A stretch of 64,000 bases of DNA from Desulfobulbus sp. (GCA_028684915.1 JAQUEZ010000002.1:1-64000), one strand, 5' to 3'; shown: positions 16,656-25,097, counted from the stretch's first letter. Numbers and translations are program-made. The notes: generated from the letters alone by a model not told the origin.

Positions 16656-16718
16656 ACCCAACCACCGGGGCACGACACACTCGCCCTGGCGGGGAGTAGT
16701 GTTTGTGCCCCTTATTTA
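16656..16718 (+). promoter_or_regulatory. Pseudoknot-family leader
   Basis: GGGGCACGACAC (16667) pairs with GTGTTTGTGCCCC (16699). The upstream CCC and internal GGGG can form the interleaved pair, less clearly than in other copies. Followed by a short T-rich stretch and the ribosome site AGGAGGCAACG. Confidence 0.55.
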
Positions 16719-16733
16719 TTAGGAGGCAACGCT

Positions 16734-17411
16734 TTGGGTAATCAAATCACAATCCCCTCACCTTCCCCCCTTCGAGTTTTCCATTTGTATCTCGATCCAG
16801 AAAACAGCCAATCGCCGCCAAATGGCCGCTGTTGGCATGCCTGCGCCGCTCCCACGGCTACAGATGCGATTTATGCAGTTTTGAACGCATACGAGGCCTG
16901 GGAGTTTAAGCCGAGTGTTGTCTGGCTGCTGGTGAGCAATCGTCCTTCGGTATTTCCGGGTGTCCCCTTCGTGGCGGACAAGTTTCATTTAACCTGGGCG
17001 CCATCAAATGGCATTGCGGGCCTGACTATCGGCTGGCAGTGGATTCCTGGAGATGCGTTCGATGGAGTTGCACTTGAGGAGATGGAAATCAATTTTGACG
17101 AGCATGTGAAATCTGCTCGGGTGAACTTTGAAGCCGAATTGGTTGAGTCAGCCAAGGAAGATCCACCCTCCTACACCCTGACCTATGATCACCTTGGCGA
17201 CAAGCCGATGCGAACCCCTTCCCACCCCGGCCAGGACGTTGAATTTCGTCTCTATGACGATGATGATGTCTTGTACTTCACCGGGGTTATGACCATGGCG
17301 CTTTATCGCAGTGCGGACATTCTTGATCCACTCGATTACGCCGAAGGACAATGGGGCTGCACACGGCAGGATTGCAAAAATCCGTTGTCTGGGGAATGGG
17401 AAACAATTTGA
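16734..17411 (+). CDS. Hypothetical protein, 225 aa, TTG start
   Basis: The start is TTG at 16734, seven bases after AGGAGGC; no ATG fits the spacing. Soluble, acidic, with a Trp-rich centre (LTWAPSNGIAGLTIGWQWIPGD) and a C-terminal region with two Cys (GCTRQDCKNPL). No recognised domain. Its own leader marks it as the first gene of a new cluster extending to about 19.2 kb. Confidence 0.6.
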   Translation: MGNQITIPSPSPLRVFHLYLDPENSQSPPNGRCWHACAAPTATDAIYAVLNAYEAWEFKPSVVWLLVSNRPSVFPGVPFVADKFHLTWAPSNGIAGLTIGWQWIPGDAFDGVALEEMEINFDEHVKSARVNFEAELVESAKEDPPSYTLTYDHLGDKPMRTPSHPGQDVEFRLYDDDDVLYFTGVMTMALYRSADILDPLDYAEGQWGCTRQDCKNPLSGEWETI

Positions 17412-17412
17412 A

Positions 17413-17586
17413 ATGAAAAATAAAATGATGAATGAGCTGGAAATTGAAATCGCTGATCTTGAGGAAAAACAGAGAAGCGAAGGATTGTCACAAGAAGAGA
17501 AGAGTAGGCTTTATGACTTGCAGAACGAATGGTTTGAAGTTGAAGCTAGTCGTCGAGGCGGGAGGTGCCTTTCTTGCTTCATGTGA
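17413..17586 (+). CDS. Small coiled-coil protein, 57 aa
   Basis: Two bases after the previous stop, translationally coupled. Mostly helical and acidic (NELEIEIADLEEKQRSEG), ending GGRCLSCF, a CxxC that could bind metal. Unknown. Confidence 0.5.
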   Translation: MKNKMMNELEIEIADLEEKQRSEGLSQEEKSRLYDLQNEWFEVEASRRGGRCLSCFM

Positions 17587-17623
17587 AACGGTTCATAAAT
17601 AATTTTTTCAAAAGAGGATCAAT

Positions 17624-17971
17624 ATGATGAATTTGCTTAGGCAAGCCTGCAAGATTCACACTCAGGGAATTATTGCCCGTTATCTGATGAGTAATGCAGA
17701 TGGTCGGCAGGATGGAGCAGAAAAGGCCCATAGGCATCAGGAATTATGCTGTTTCTATGTGGCGGTTTTCTATGGTCTGGATGATCCAGATACAGTTCGC
17801 CGTACACATGAAGCGGAATACAAAGCCGTACATGCCAAAACACGGGAACTCACTGACTATCTTGATGAGGCCATCGGGTTTCCATTGAGGGGTCGGCCTG
17901 ATTACCCTATTCTTGTTCCGTTATTTTTTGAGAAATTTCATGAACTTGCACTGAGCATACTCGGAGGTTAA
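17624..17971 (+). CDS. Hypothetical protein, 115 aa
   Basis: Start behind AGAGGATCAAT. Helical protein with EKAHRHQELCCFYVAVFYGLDD in the middle. No membrane span despite the aromatic stretch. Unknown; co-directional with neighbours separated by a few bases. Confidence 0.55.
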   Translation: MMNLLRQACKIHTQGIIARYLMSNADGRQDGAEKAHRHQELCCFYVAVFYGLDDPDTVRRTHEAEYKAVHAKTRELTDYLDEAIGFPLRGRPDYPILVPLFFEKFHELALSILGG

Positions 17972-17972
17972 C

Positions 17973-18332
17973 ATGGAAATATCAATTAAAGTAATCGATC
18001 TTGGATTTGATACCAGAGCCCTCAGACTACCGGTGATGTTGAAACCGCAAGTGACCAGGGTGCTGTATGAATCTCAATCGATCTTTCCCGAGGATCGGCA
18101 GCCGTTGGTTGTTGAAGGGAGTTATGACGCGATAATCCAAGAGTTGACGGCAGCCGGGTATGATCTGGTTGTGGACCAAACTCCAAACGGAAGAACGATT
18201 CGGTTCAACCGCAACACGGGGAAGTACGAGGTCCAGCCGCACAATGACAACTATTGGATCAGTTGCGATTCTCTTCAAAAGGCCCATGAAGCCTACAGTC
18301 ATCCCGAGGTGAATAATGAATCGTCCAGATAA
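17973..18332 (+). CDS. Hypothetical protein, 119 aa
   Basis: Starts one base after the preceding stop. Contains VEGSYDAIIQELTAAGYDLVVD, resembling a small alpha/beta fold. Its 3' end overlaps the next gene by 17 bp. Unknown family. Confidence 0.55.
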   Translation: MEISIKVIDLGFDTRALRLPVMLKPQVTRVLYESQSIFPEDRQPLVVEGSYDAIIQELTAAGYDLVVDQTPNGRTIRFNRNTGKYEVQPHNDNYWISCDSLQKAHEAYSHPEVNNESSR

Positions 18333-18579
18333 GGTTGTGATAACAATCACTCCTGACGGAGAATGCTTGGAAGTTTTTGACTCCGAAGGTAATATTCTTT
18401 CTTCGCGGTCAACGACCACTTTATCAATTAGTGAATCGAGAGCGAACCAGAAAGGAGATATTTTCGATGATATTCCAGAGTTTGAGCAGGTAGCAACTGC
18501 TATTGAAGATATTTCTTTAGATACATTTGAAATATCTACGGCCTTGTTAAGCGCTCGCGAGGATGAAGATTGTGACTGA
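18316..18579 (+). CDS. Hypothetical protein, 87 aa
   Basis: Overlaps the previous frame by 17 bp, with GAGGTGAATA as ribosome site. N-terminal part resembles a beta hairpin (KVVITITPDGECLEVFDSEG), followed by an acidic helical tail. Unknown. Confidence 0.5.
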   Translation: MNRPDKVVITITPDGECLEVFDSEGNILSSRSTTTLSISESRANQKGDIFDDIPEFEQVATAIEDISLDTFEISTALLSAREDEDCD

Positions 18580-18772
18580 GGCCGCATTGCTTAAACGAGT
18601 CGCCCGCTTTGCTGAACGCATGGAGGCGACTAAAGACAACCGGGATACGCCACAAAAAAAACGGGCATATACTTTGGCGCGTAATTGTTGGCGGCGGGCA
18701 CGAAAGCAATTGATGTGTTTTCGCGATAAAGGAAATATCAACAGATGGAATGAGTATCTGCTTGATGATTGA
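18563..18772 (+). CDS. Small basic protein, 69 aa
   Basis: Overlaps the preceding gene by 17 bp. Strongly basic and helical (KKRAYTLARNCWRRARKQLMCF), so it may bind nucleic acid. Unknown family. Confidence 0.5.
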   Translation: MKIVTEAALLKRVARFAERMEATKDNRDTPQKKRAYTLARNCWRRARKQLMCFRDKGNINRWNEYLLDD

Positions 18773-18785
18773 TGGAGAATAACTA

Positions 18786-19241
18786 ATGGAAAACGTGATT
18801 GATAAATACAAGCCGAAAGTTAACGGTAAGTCTGACTTTTTCTCCTGGAATTTATACATTTGGCTCAAGAAGAATCCCGAGTATTGCCGGATTTACAAAG
18901 GTGTATGGAATAGTGCTAACGGGTACGATCCTTCACGACCGACGTTGTATATTGGTTTTGTCGCGGATAATTGGTTTCACGGAACCATGCTTCGGCGCGT
19001 ATGCAATTTAGGATTGAAGGAGCACACTTGGGCTTATGGCCCGCGTGACAGCCACCTGGATGAGTGGATCGACATAACCGATGAGTTCTTTGCCGATTAC
19101 GAGCGAAGAGGCGTTTGTGCCATACATGACGACATGGTCCATGTTTGGGAAAAATCGAGTCCAGATGAAAGGCGATGTGTTTACTGCGGCAAGACCGAAA
19201 CGCGCGCAATCATTTTTGCTCCTCAAGAAGTATGGTCATAG
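18786..19241 (+). CDS. Hypothetical protein with C-terminal Cys pair, 151 aa
   Basis: Start behind GGAGAATAACTA. Contains WFHGTMLRRVCNLGL and, near the C-terminus, HVWEKSSPDERRCVYCGKTET, a partial zinc-finger pattern. No named family. It is the last gene before the next leader. Confidence 0.55.
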   Translation: MENVIDKYKPKVNGKSDFFSWNLYIWLKKNPEYCRIYKGVWNSANGYDPSRPTLYIGFVADNWFHGTMLRRVCNLGLKEHTWAYGPRDSHLDEWIDITDEFFADYERRGVCAIHDDMVHVWEKSSPDERRCVYCGKTETRAIIFAPQEVWS

Positions 19242-19285
19242 GAGCGAACGCCGAGGCTGAGGCCTTGCGCAGTTAACGAACAAAA

Positions 19286-19342
19286 AAACCCCTTATAGGG
19301 ACAGAACCTGTCCCGAGAGGGCATGGTTTTGTCCTTTTTTTT
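19286..19342 (+). promoter_or_regulatory. Pseudoknot-family leader with T-run
   Basis: GGGACAGAACC (19298) pairs with GGTTTTGTCC (19325), followed by eight T. AACCCC upstream and GAGGGC inside can form the interleaved pair. The start region AAGAAACCATG echoes arm b (CAGAACC). Confidence 0.6.
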
Positions 19343-19368
19343 ATCTTTTTCTTATGAGGAAAGAAACC

Positions 19369-20121
19369 ATGAACGATCATGATACGAAAAACGTGGATCC
19401 GAAAATCATCGACAAACTCCAAAAGCTCCTGGCCTTGGCCGGTAGTGATAATGAGCATGAAGCCCAGCTTGCCATGAGCAAAGCCGAGGCCCTCATGCGT
19501 GAGCATAACCTTTCGGTTGTCGATGTGGCCATGAACGGCAGCGGTGCCTATGTGCAGTCGCAACAGGTTGATGGTTATCGGAAGTCCTATTATCGTTGGG
19601 AACGTCTGCTTGCTGCTAAGATTGCGGATGTGTTCAACGGTAAATCTGTACGTTGCGAGGGGCGATATCTTCAAAAAAGCTATTTCGTTTTTATAGCTGG
19701 TCGCACCGAACTGATAATTATTGTTGATTTGTATCAACGATTGCACGATACAGTTATCCGAATGTCTAAAGAATTTGGAAAGCAATACAAAGGGTTAAAA
19801 GACCGACAAAGAATTGTGTCTAGTTATCAGGCTGGCCTTGTCAGGACCATACTCAATCGGCTGAATCAGTTGAAAATCAGCATGGCACCTGATGATACCA
19901 AAAATTCATACGGTTTAACCGGCAAGGAATTGATGGTTGTCAAGGATAAGGCTGTAGCGCAGCGGTTGGAACAACTTTTCCCGAATGCGCGTGATGCCAG
20001 AACAAGATCTATCAGAGTTCACTCTGATGCTTATGAACAAGGCAAATCTGATGGAAACAACGTCAGTCTGCACCGATCTGTTGATGGTGGCAATGGCGGT
20101 CCTGCTGCAATTGGTCAATAA
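19369..20121 (+). CDS. DUF2786 domain protein
   Basis: 250 residues. Residues about 8-47 are the DUF2786 signature (KIIDKLQKLLALAGSDNEHE, AMSKAEALMREHNLS). The rest is helical, with a central WERLLAAKIADVF segment and a basic patch before the C-terminus. DUF2786 proteins are common on plasmids, phages and integrative elements with no established activity. Start at 19369 behind GAGGAAAGAAACC. Confidence 0.8.
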   Translation: MNDHDTKNVDPKIIDKLQKLLALAGSDNEHEAQLAMSKAEALMREHNLSVVDVAMNGSGAYVQSQQVDGYRKSYYRWERLLAAKIADVFNGKSVRCEGRYLQKSYFVFIAGRTELIIIVDLYQRLHDTVIRMSKEFGKQYKGLKDRQRIVSSYQAGLVRTILNRLNQLKISMAPDDTKNSYGLTGKELMVVKDKAVAQRLEQLFPNARDARTRSIRVHSDAYEQGKSDGNNVSLHRSVDGGNGGPAAIGQ

Positions 20122-20132
20122 GGGGATTGTCA

Positions 20133-20702
20133 ATGAAAATCCGAATTGTAACCAATAGTGGAAATACAGGAGTTGTTGACACGATCACTGGCACCTTGGT
20201 TTTCGATGATATTCAGCCACTTGATCTACCTAAAGAGTATATGTGGCTGGGCTATGTGCATCTTCCTTCTGATGTTGTGCATACCGAAGAAGAACAAGCC
20301 GCTATCCGTGAATTGCATGTCAAGAATGCGGCCCGTAAAATCATGATCAGATCGACCACGCCGTTCATCATGTCCGATGAAATTACCAGGAGTTGGCTTC
20401 CCGGCGAGAAAGAGGCCGAAATTCAAACAATCCTGGACCTGTCCTATGTTGGAGAGGTTGATTACAATGAGCTTGATCCTGTTTTTACTCAAAATCCGGT
20501 TGTTCGGATTTTTAAGACCGAAACAGAGCGGCAAGAGGTCATAAAGCGGATCATGGCGCAGCCGTCGAAACGTGAGTACGGCAAGATTCTTGTCAATATT
20601 CTTTATCTTGGCTCTTCCTGGCAGAAATACTATCCAGATGATTCTTGGATCAAGGAAGCCGAGGCTATGAAAAGCGCAAAGATTCTCTTCGCCAGTAACT
20701 GA
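20133..20702 (+). CDS. Hypothetical protein, 189 aa
   Basis: Start behind AAGGGGATTGTCA, just after the DUF2786 gene. N-terminal beta-rich part (KIRIVTNSGNTGVVDTITG), C-terminal alpha part. No catalytic motif recognised. Confidence 0.55.
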   Translation: MKIRIVTNSGNTGVVDTITGTLVFDDIQPLDLPKEYMWLGYVHLPSDVVHTEEEQAAIRELHVKNAARKIMIRSTTPFIMSDEITRSWLPGEKEAEIQTILDLSYVGEVDYNELDPVFTQNPVVRIFKTETERQEVIKRIMAQPSKREYGKILVNILYLGSSWQKYYPDDSWIKEAEAMKSAKILFASN

Positions 20703-20719
20703 TGAAAACGGAGGCGCTC

Positions 20720-21094
20720 ATGGATAATACCCAAGAGGTTCGCAAAATAGCCGACCAGCTGTATTTGTTAACAATGTTTTGTTTCAATGTTGACTACATC
20801 GGTTGGTGTGAGCTGTTAGGCTATGAACATGATAGTTACTATTCTAAGGGAAAATGGGCTTTGTTCCAACGAAATCCAATGAATTTCATTTGCGAACAAG
20901 GCGAAAAACGCAAAATAATTGCTCAATATCTCTATGATAAAAGCAATTCAAATTGCAGTGTATCGAATCACGAAATGATGCTTGGACATGCTTTGCACAA
21001 GGTTCTCATTAAAAATGGTGTTCTGAATGAAAATTCAACACCAACTGGACCTGAGCTTATTTTGGCAGCCGAGGATTATACCGGTTCAAAATAG
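20720..21094 (+). CDS. Hypothetical protein, 124 aa
   Basis: ATG at 20720 sits behind CGGAGGCGCTC; an upstream in-frame ATG at 20702 lacks a ribosome site. Soluble helical protein with IADQLYLLTMFCFNVDYIGW near the start. Unknown. Confidence 0.5.
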   Translation: MDNTQEVRKIADQLYLLTMFCFNVDYIGWCELLGYEHDSYYSKGKWALFQRNPMNFICEQGEKRKIIAQYLYDKSNSNCSVSNHEMMLGHALHKVLIKNGVLNENSTPTGPELILAAEDYTGSK

Positions 21095-21105
21095 TTACAA
21101 ATCGG

Positions 21106-21165
21106 TATTCAAACCCCATTGGGCAAATCACAAGACCCAATGTGGGTAGTGGTTTGCCCATTTTC
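21106..21165 (+). promoter_or_regulatory. Pseudoknot leader
   Basis: ACCCCATT (21113) with AATGTGGG (21139), interleaved with GGGCAAATCAC (21121) and GTGGTTTGCCC (21149). Only a short T-run follows, so this copy is a poorer terminator. Confidence 0.6.
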
Positions 21166-21194
21166 TTAATTTCCATATAAAAAGGAACTCAATC

Positions 21195-21647
21195 ATGATT
21201 GAGAATCAAACAGAAAAAACAATTATGGCAACCCTGGTGCAAGAAGAAAATCGTCTTGCTTTTTTACCAAAGTATTTTGGGGCATATTTCATCACAGGAG
21301 AAGGCTTAGTCTTTAACTGGATGAGACGTATGGTTTCAGACTACATTGGAGGATATTGGAATTTTTTTGAATTGTCTAATGGTGGCTTTTATATTGCACC
21401 AAGAAAAGACAATAATAAGAAATTTCAAATGTCAACAGGGTTTGTCACGATGGATGTTACACACGACACAGCCGGTATTGTAGTGACTCTTTATGCAATG
21501 AGTCACCTCATGAACATGGAATGTGAAAAGAATCTTTCCCCTCAAGAGGAAGAATCGCTTGAACGTATCCATGACCACTATTATCAACTCCGGGATTATG
21601 CTGCAGAGCATCCCGAGGCGGAAGCGATTTTTGCGTTGATTGATTGA
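21195..21647 (+). CDS. Hypothetical protein, 150 aa
   Basis: Start behind AAAAAGGAACTCAATC. Contains LVFNWMRRMVSDYIGGYWNF and an acidic helical C-terminus (LSPQEEESLERIHDHYYQL). This pattern is seen in plasmid antirestriction-type proteins of the ArdB group, but I cannot assign it firmly. Confidence 0.5.
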   Translation: MIENQTEKTIMATLVQEENRLAFLPKYFGAYFITGEGLVFNWMRRMVSDYIGGYWNFFELSNGGFYIAPRKDNNKKFQMSTGFVTMDVTHDTAGIVVTLYAMSHLMNMECEKNLSPQEEESLERIHDHYYQLRDYAAEHPEAEAIFALID

Positions 21648-21667
21648 GACAACACCAGAGGTTGATC

Positions 21668-22114
21668 ATGGCAATTGAGATTGAACAGCGAATACCAAAA
21701 AATCTTCTGACAAAATTTGACATTGCTATCCTTAAATTTTTTAGGATTGATCTCAACAGTTTTCAAGATCATTACATCCTATCGTCTAACACATCGGTTA
21801 TTATCGATCCGATGATTAATAGGCCATTCACCAAGGATGAATTGGTTGATTGCGAACCAGCAATTGCCAATATCCTTGGGGCCTGTTCGGATGATGATGT
21901 GATCAATCTTTATAAAGATAATTTGTTTACTTGTCTTCAATCAATTATCCGCCGATCTAAAGGTGATATTCCTTGTCTTATGATGAGGATTGTTGATGAA
22001 GGCGCTATTCATGGCGATGCCTATTTCATTACTGTTGACGATGTGCAGCATATCAGCCTGAATGGTTGGTTAACTGCTCGTTTCAACAAACTCAAACTCG
22101 CCACAACCAAGTAA
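21668..22114 (+). CDS. Hypothetical protein, paralogue of the next gene
   Basis: 148 residues from the ATG behind AGAGGTTGATC. It aligns along its length to the first 155 residues of the following gene: IPKNLLTKF vs IPAHLLTKF, FTKDELVDCEP vs FTEDELADCDP, TVDDVQHISLNGWL vs TADDVQFMSTSQWL. Function unknown; the pair arose by duplication. Confidence 0.6.
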   Translation: MAIEIEQRIPKNLLTKFDIAILKFFRIDLNSFQDHYILSSNTSVIIDPMINRPFTKDELVDCEPAIANILGACSDDDVINLYKDNLFTCLQSIIRRSKGDIPCLMMRIVDEGAIHGDAYFITVDDVQHISLNGWLTARFNKLKLATTK

Positions 22115-22117
22115 ACA

Positions 22118-22178
22118 TCCCACCTACCCACCGGGGCAGAACAATAGCCCCTGCGGGCCGCGTTCTGTCCCCTTGTCA
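22118..22178 (+). promoter_or_regulatory. Pseudoknot-family leader
   Basis: GGGGCAGAAC (22133) pairs with GTTCTGTCCCC (22162). Upstream CCC triplets can pair with the internal GCGGG. The start region GATAGAACAATG repeats the b arm GCAGAACAAT and could pair with b'. Confidence 0.6.
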
Positions 22179-22201
22179 TTTTTCCAACAGGAGATAGAAC
22201 A

Positions 22202-22957
22202 ATGGCCAATTATTACACTCGCTCGATTATTCAACCCGAGATCCCCGCACATCTACTGACGAAATTCCATCTTGCCATCCTTGATGCCTTCAGTATCGAG
22301 TTGGATGAGCAGGAACGTGAACACGGCAAAACGTATTACCTCTACGCACCAGATAGCCCACACTTTACGGCTTTTGATCGCGAATTTACAGAGGATGAGT
22401 TAGCCGATTGCGATCCTGTAATCATTGGATTTTTTGAGGTTGGCAAAGAATTAGATGAGGATGACCTGATTGCACTATTCCAGGTGATCATCAAAAATTC
22501 CAACGGGGAATTACCCTGGATATCGATTGAACAGTCCTATAATTGCTCAAAGATGCTGCCCGATGGTTTTGGCGGCAGTGCTTTACTCGTAACCGCTGAT
22601 GATGTGCAGTTTATGAGCACCAGCCAATGGTTGGAGCAGCGAATCGGTGAAGTTGAATCTGGCGACACCGGACCACACACGGACGAACCCGAGGCCTCCG
22701 CGCCCCAGGACGAAAAACCGTTGCTCTGCATTGTGCTGCAAGGTGGCTTGGTCAACGACGTTGTTTCCAATAGGCCTGAAGCGTTTTCCGGTAGCGAGTG
22801 CATGGTGATTGACTATGACACGGAAGATTGCGATCCCGAGGATGTGATTGTTGTCTCGCAAGGCGGTGGCAAAATATCCACGGCAGTTGGCCGTATTGAG
22901 CCAATCGCTTTATCTGGGATTGAGCTGCAGCCGGTATTGGCACAGTTGACCAAATAA
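22202..22957 (+). CDS. Hypothetical protein, 251 aa, two-part
   Basis: Residues 1-155 are paralogous to the preceding 148-aa protein; a Glu/Pro/Asp-rich linker follows (about 160-175), then a C-terminal domain with VIDYDTEDCDPEDVIVVSQGGGK. The extra domain makes it a fusion or a longer ancestor of the shorter paralogue. Function unknown. Confidence 0.6.
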   Translation: MANYYTRSIIQPEIPAHLLTKFHLAILDAFSIELDEQEREHGKTYYLYAPDSPHFTAFDREFTEDELADCDPVIIGFFEVGKELDEDDLIALFQVIIKNSNGELPWISIEQSYNCSKMLPDGFGGSALLVTADDVQFMSTSQWLEQRIGEVESGDTGPHTDEPEASAPQDEKPLLCIVLQGGLVNDVVSNRPEAFSGSECMVIDYDTEDCDPEDVIVVSQGGGKISTAVGRIEPIALSGIELQPVLAQLTK

Positions 22958-22978
22958 ATTTCATTAAAATCTAGTAGT

Positions 22979-23041
22979 TCCTTCCCTTTCGGGGCAACAC
23001 ACAAGCCCCATGGGGGGAATAGTGTCGTTGCCCCTATTTTT
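22979..23041 (+). promoter_or_regulatory. Pseudoknot leader upstream of the DUF932 gene
   Basis: TTCCC (22983) with GGGAA (23015), interleaved with GGGGCAACACAC (22991) and GTGTCGTTGCCCC (23022), then a T-rich stretch. Confidence 0.65.
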
Positions 23042-23060
23042 TTCAAAATAGGAGATTGCT

Positions 23061-23961
23061 ATGGCACCTACTACCATCATCACCGAAAAAACCCCTTTCC
23101 TGACCAACGCCCAGGTCCTGGCCAAAGCTCCAGCTGCAGGTGCTCATGCTCCTGTTGATGCCGCCTCTAATCGGTACTCCTTTGTGCCGACAATCACGGT
23201 GGTTGACGCTCTGCGAGATATTGGCTGGTTTCCAATCGAGGTTAACCAATCTGGTGTCTACAAAGACGGCAAGGATGGTTTTCAGCGTCACATGATCCGT
23301 TTTTAACCTGAAGACCACTTCGGTGAAGATGGAAAATCGGATTGACCTGGTTTTGTACAACAGCCATGACCTGACAAGTATCCTTGATCTGTATGCGGGG
23401 ATTTTACGGAAGGTCTGCGCGAATGGTCTGATTGCTTGGGATAAAATGTATAATTTTAAGCACAAACACATTGGGTTCAATATGGGTGAATTTCTCGAAT
23501 CTGCAAGAAGTCTTGCCGGCAGCATGGGCAATATTTCTGACCGGATCGAAGACATGCAGCGCATCGAGCTGGAGCCTCAAGAGCAGTCATTTTTGGCGAC
23601 CTCGGCGCTCATGCTTCGGTTTCCCGGTAAGCTGGAGGACGCACCCGTAAATCCTGTTGATTTGCTGCAACCTCGCTGGAGTATGGATCGAGGAAAAACC
23701 GATCTCTGGACAACCTTCAACACGGTCCAGGAAAACGTAATCAAGGGCGGCCTGCCCTCTCAGAAACGAACCGCAACTGGCCGAAAGCGTAAACCAACAC
23801 GGCCAATCACCGCGCTGAAAGCTGATCTCGAATTGAACAAAGCATTATGGTTTTTGACCGAGAGCATGGCGGCTGTTAAGCGTGGAGCCGATCCCGTGAC
23901 CGTGAGGAAGGATTTTGCCGACCGGTACTTGAACAAGGCTGTTGGTTCGGATCTCAACTGA
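23061..23961 (+). pseudogene. DUF932 protein interrupted by a +1 frameshift
   Basis: The first frame (23061-23306) encodes the DUF932 N-terminus (FVPTITVVDALRDIGWFPIE, GFQRHMIRF) and stops at TTTTTAA. The next frame over continues the family sequence without loss (NLKTTSVKMENRIDLVLYNSHD... then LRKVCANGLIAWDK) to 23961. Removing one T from the run of five restores one frame of about 300 residues. Options are a sequencing error in the homopolymer, a real inactivating mutation, or frameshifting during translation. DUF932 proteins are common on plasmids and phages; function unknown. Confidence 0.75.
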
Positions 23962-23991
23962 TTCCTCGACTGGTTTAATTTTATAATTTTT

Positions 23992-24034
23992 AGGGCTGTC
24001 TGTTCCCATACGAGGGAACGACAGCCCTTTTTTT
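23992..24034 (+). terminator. Intrinsic terminator
   Basis: AGGGCTGTC...GTTCCC pairs with GGGAAC..GACAGCCCT, followed by seven T residues. Simple hairpin, without the interleaved pairing of the leader family. Confidence 0.75.
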
Positions 24035-24050
24035 AAAGGGTGACGACGAC

Positions 24051-24854
24051 ATGAATGACGACGGATATGACTTAGTGGCAAATCCTGCCTATATCGATCA
24101 ATCTTGGCCGGCCTATCGTGCCGATAATTTGTGGACCATGAATAATTTTCATTACGAGTGGTTTACTCAGGAGGTATGCGCTCATTTGCGCCTGGAGAAC
24201 GATTGGCGAACAGCATGGGGAGCATATTGCGATATTCTGAGCCGCAAATTTGTAGATGAAAAGCGATGTTGTCCTCGATGCGGTGCAGCTCCTGGAACGC
24301 TCCATGATGATGGTTGCAGAATGGAGGTTTGCCCGGATTGCGGAAAATTATTGTATGTCGCATGTATTTGTGACCACAAAGGGACCGGCTTCCGAATCCC
24401 CTGGCGTGGCGAATGGCCCGGCAAACGTGAATGCCGTGAATTTGGCTGGTGGGCTCGCAGGGTCCCCGGCGTTCTCGGCTGGGTGCCGTGTGGTCCGAAT
24501 GATCCCGGTGCAGCCGAGGACTTGAATCGCCTGCTTGAAGAAGCGGTTTGGGACCGGGACCAACAGCGATGGATTCCGTTGGAGAAGTTTACGTTCAAGA
24601 GGATCTTACGCGACGAGCCTATTTCGGCTTCAATTTGGGCCTGGGTGATAGTTTGTCTCAGGAGGTATTGTCGACTAGGCCAACTGTGGGTTCTCAAAGA
24701 GAGGCCTAAATGCGGCCCTCTATTCGACCAGTATTATGAGGCCGAGAGAGCGTACAACGAAATGGCAAATTCAATCTGGTGGGCAGCATGGGAGCCAGAG
24801 CAAAGAGCTGAATGGGATGCTGTTTGTGCCCAATACAATTTATTGGATCAATAA
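24051..24854 (+). CDS. Zinc-ribbon protein, 267 aa
   Basis: Start behind AAAGGGTGACGACGAC. Residues about 70-105 hold Cys pairs CPRC, CPDC and CIC with an intervening H and C, in the pattern C-x2-C-x9-H-x3-C-x4-C-x2-C common in short plasmid and phage zinc-binding proteins. A Trp-rich segment follows. The remainder is unclassified. Likely nucleic acid or protein binding. Confidence 0.65.
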   Translation: MNDDGYDLVANPAYIDQSWPAYRADNLWTMNNFHYEWFTQEVCAHLRLENDWRTAWGAYCDILSRKFVDEKRCCPRCGAAPGTLHDDGCRMEVCPDCGKLLYVACICDHKGTGFRIPWRGEWPGKRECREFGWWARRVPGVLGWVPCGPNDPGAAEDLNRLLEEAVWDRDQQRWIPLEKFTFKRILRDEPISASIWAWVIVCLRRYCRLGQLWVLKERPKCGPLFDQYYEAERAYNEMANSIWWAAWEPEQRAEWDAVCAQYNLLDQ

Positions 24855-24880
24855 TGATCCTCAACCAAGGAGATGATTGG

Positions 24881-25024
24881 ATGCCAACCGCTAATCTGAA
24901 GTCAATGAAAGTTGAATCAGGTAGTAGTTCAACCGTCAACGCCGATTCCGGCATAACCCGAAACGACCGAATCGTTTCACAGACAATGAAACCCGGCCAA
25001 CTTGATCGGTTTTTTTTACAATAA
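24881..25024 (+). CDS. Small hypothetical protein, 47 aa
   Basis: ATG at 24881 lies behind AAGGAGATGATTGG. Ser/Thr-rich, ends LDRFFLQ. A weak candidate because of its low complexity, but the ribosome site is good. It closes the plus-strand block. Confidence 0.4.
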   Translation: MPTANLKSMKVESGSSSTVNADSGITRNDRIVSQTMKPGQLDRFFLQ

Positions 25025-25056
25025 CTGTTTTTTTTTGGGAAAAAGAGAAACAAACC

Positions 25057-25097
25057 AGCGTGGCGCCCCCGAGGGAGGGGGACCACGCTTTTTTTTT
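25057..25097 (+). terminator. Strong terminator ending the plus-strand block
   Basis: AGCGTGG...CCCCC pairs with GGGGG..CCACGCT around a GAGGGA loop, followed by nine T residues. Marks the end of the 5-25 kb block. Confidence 0.85.
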
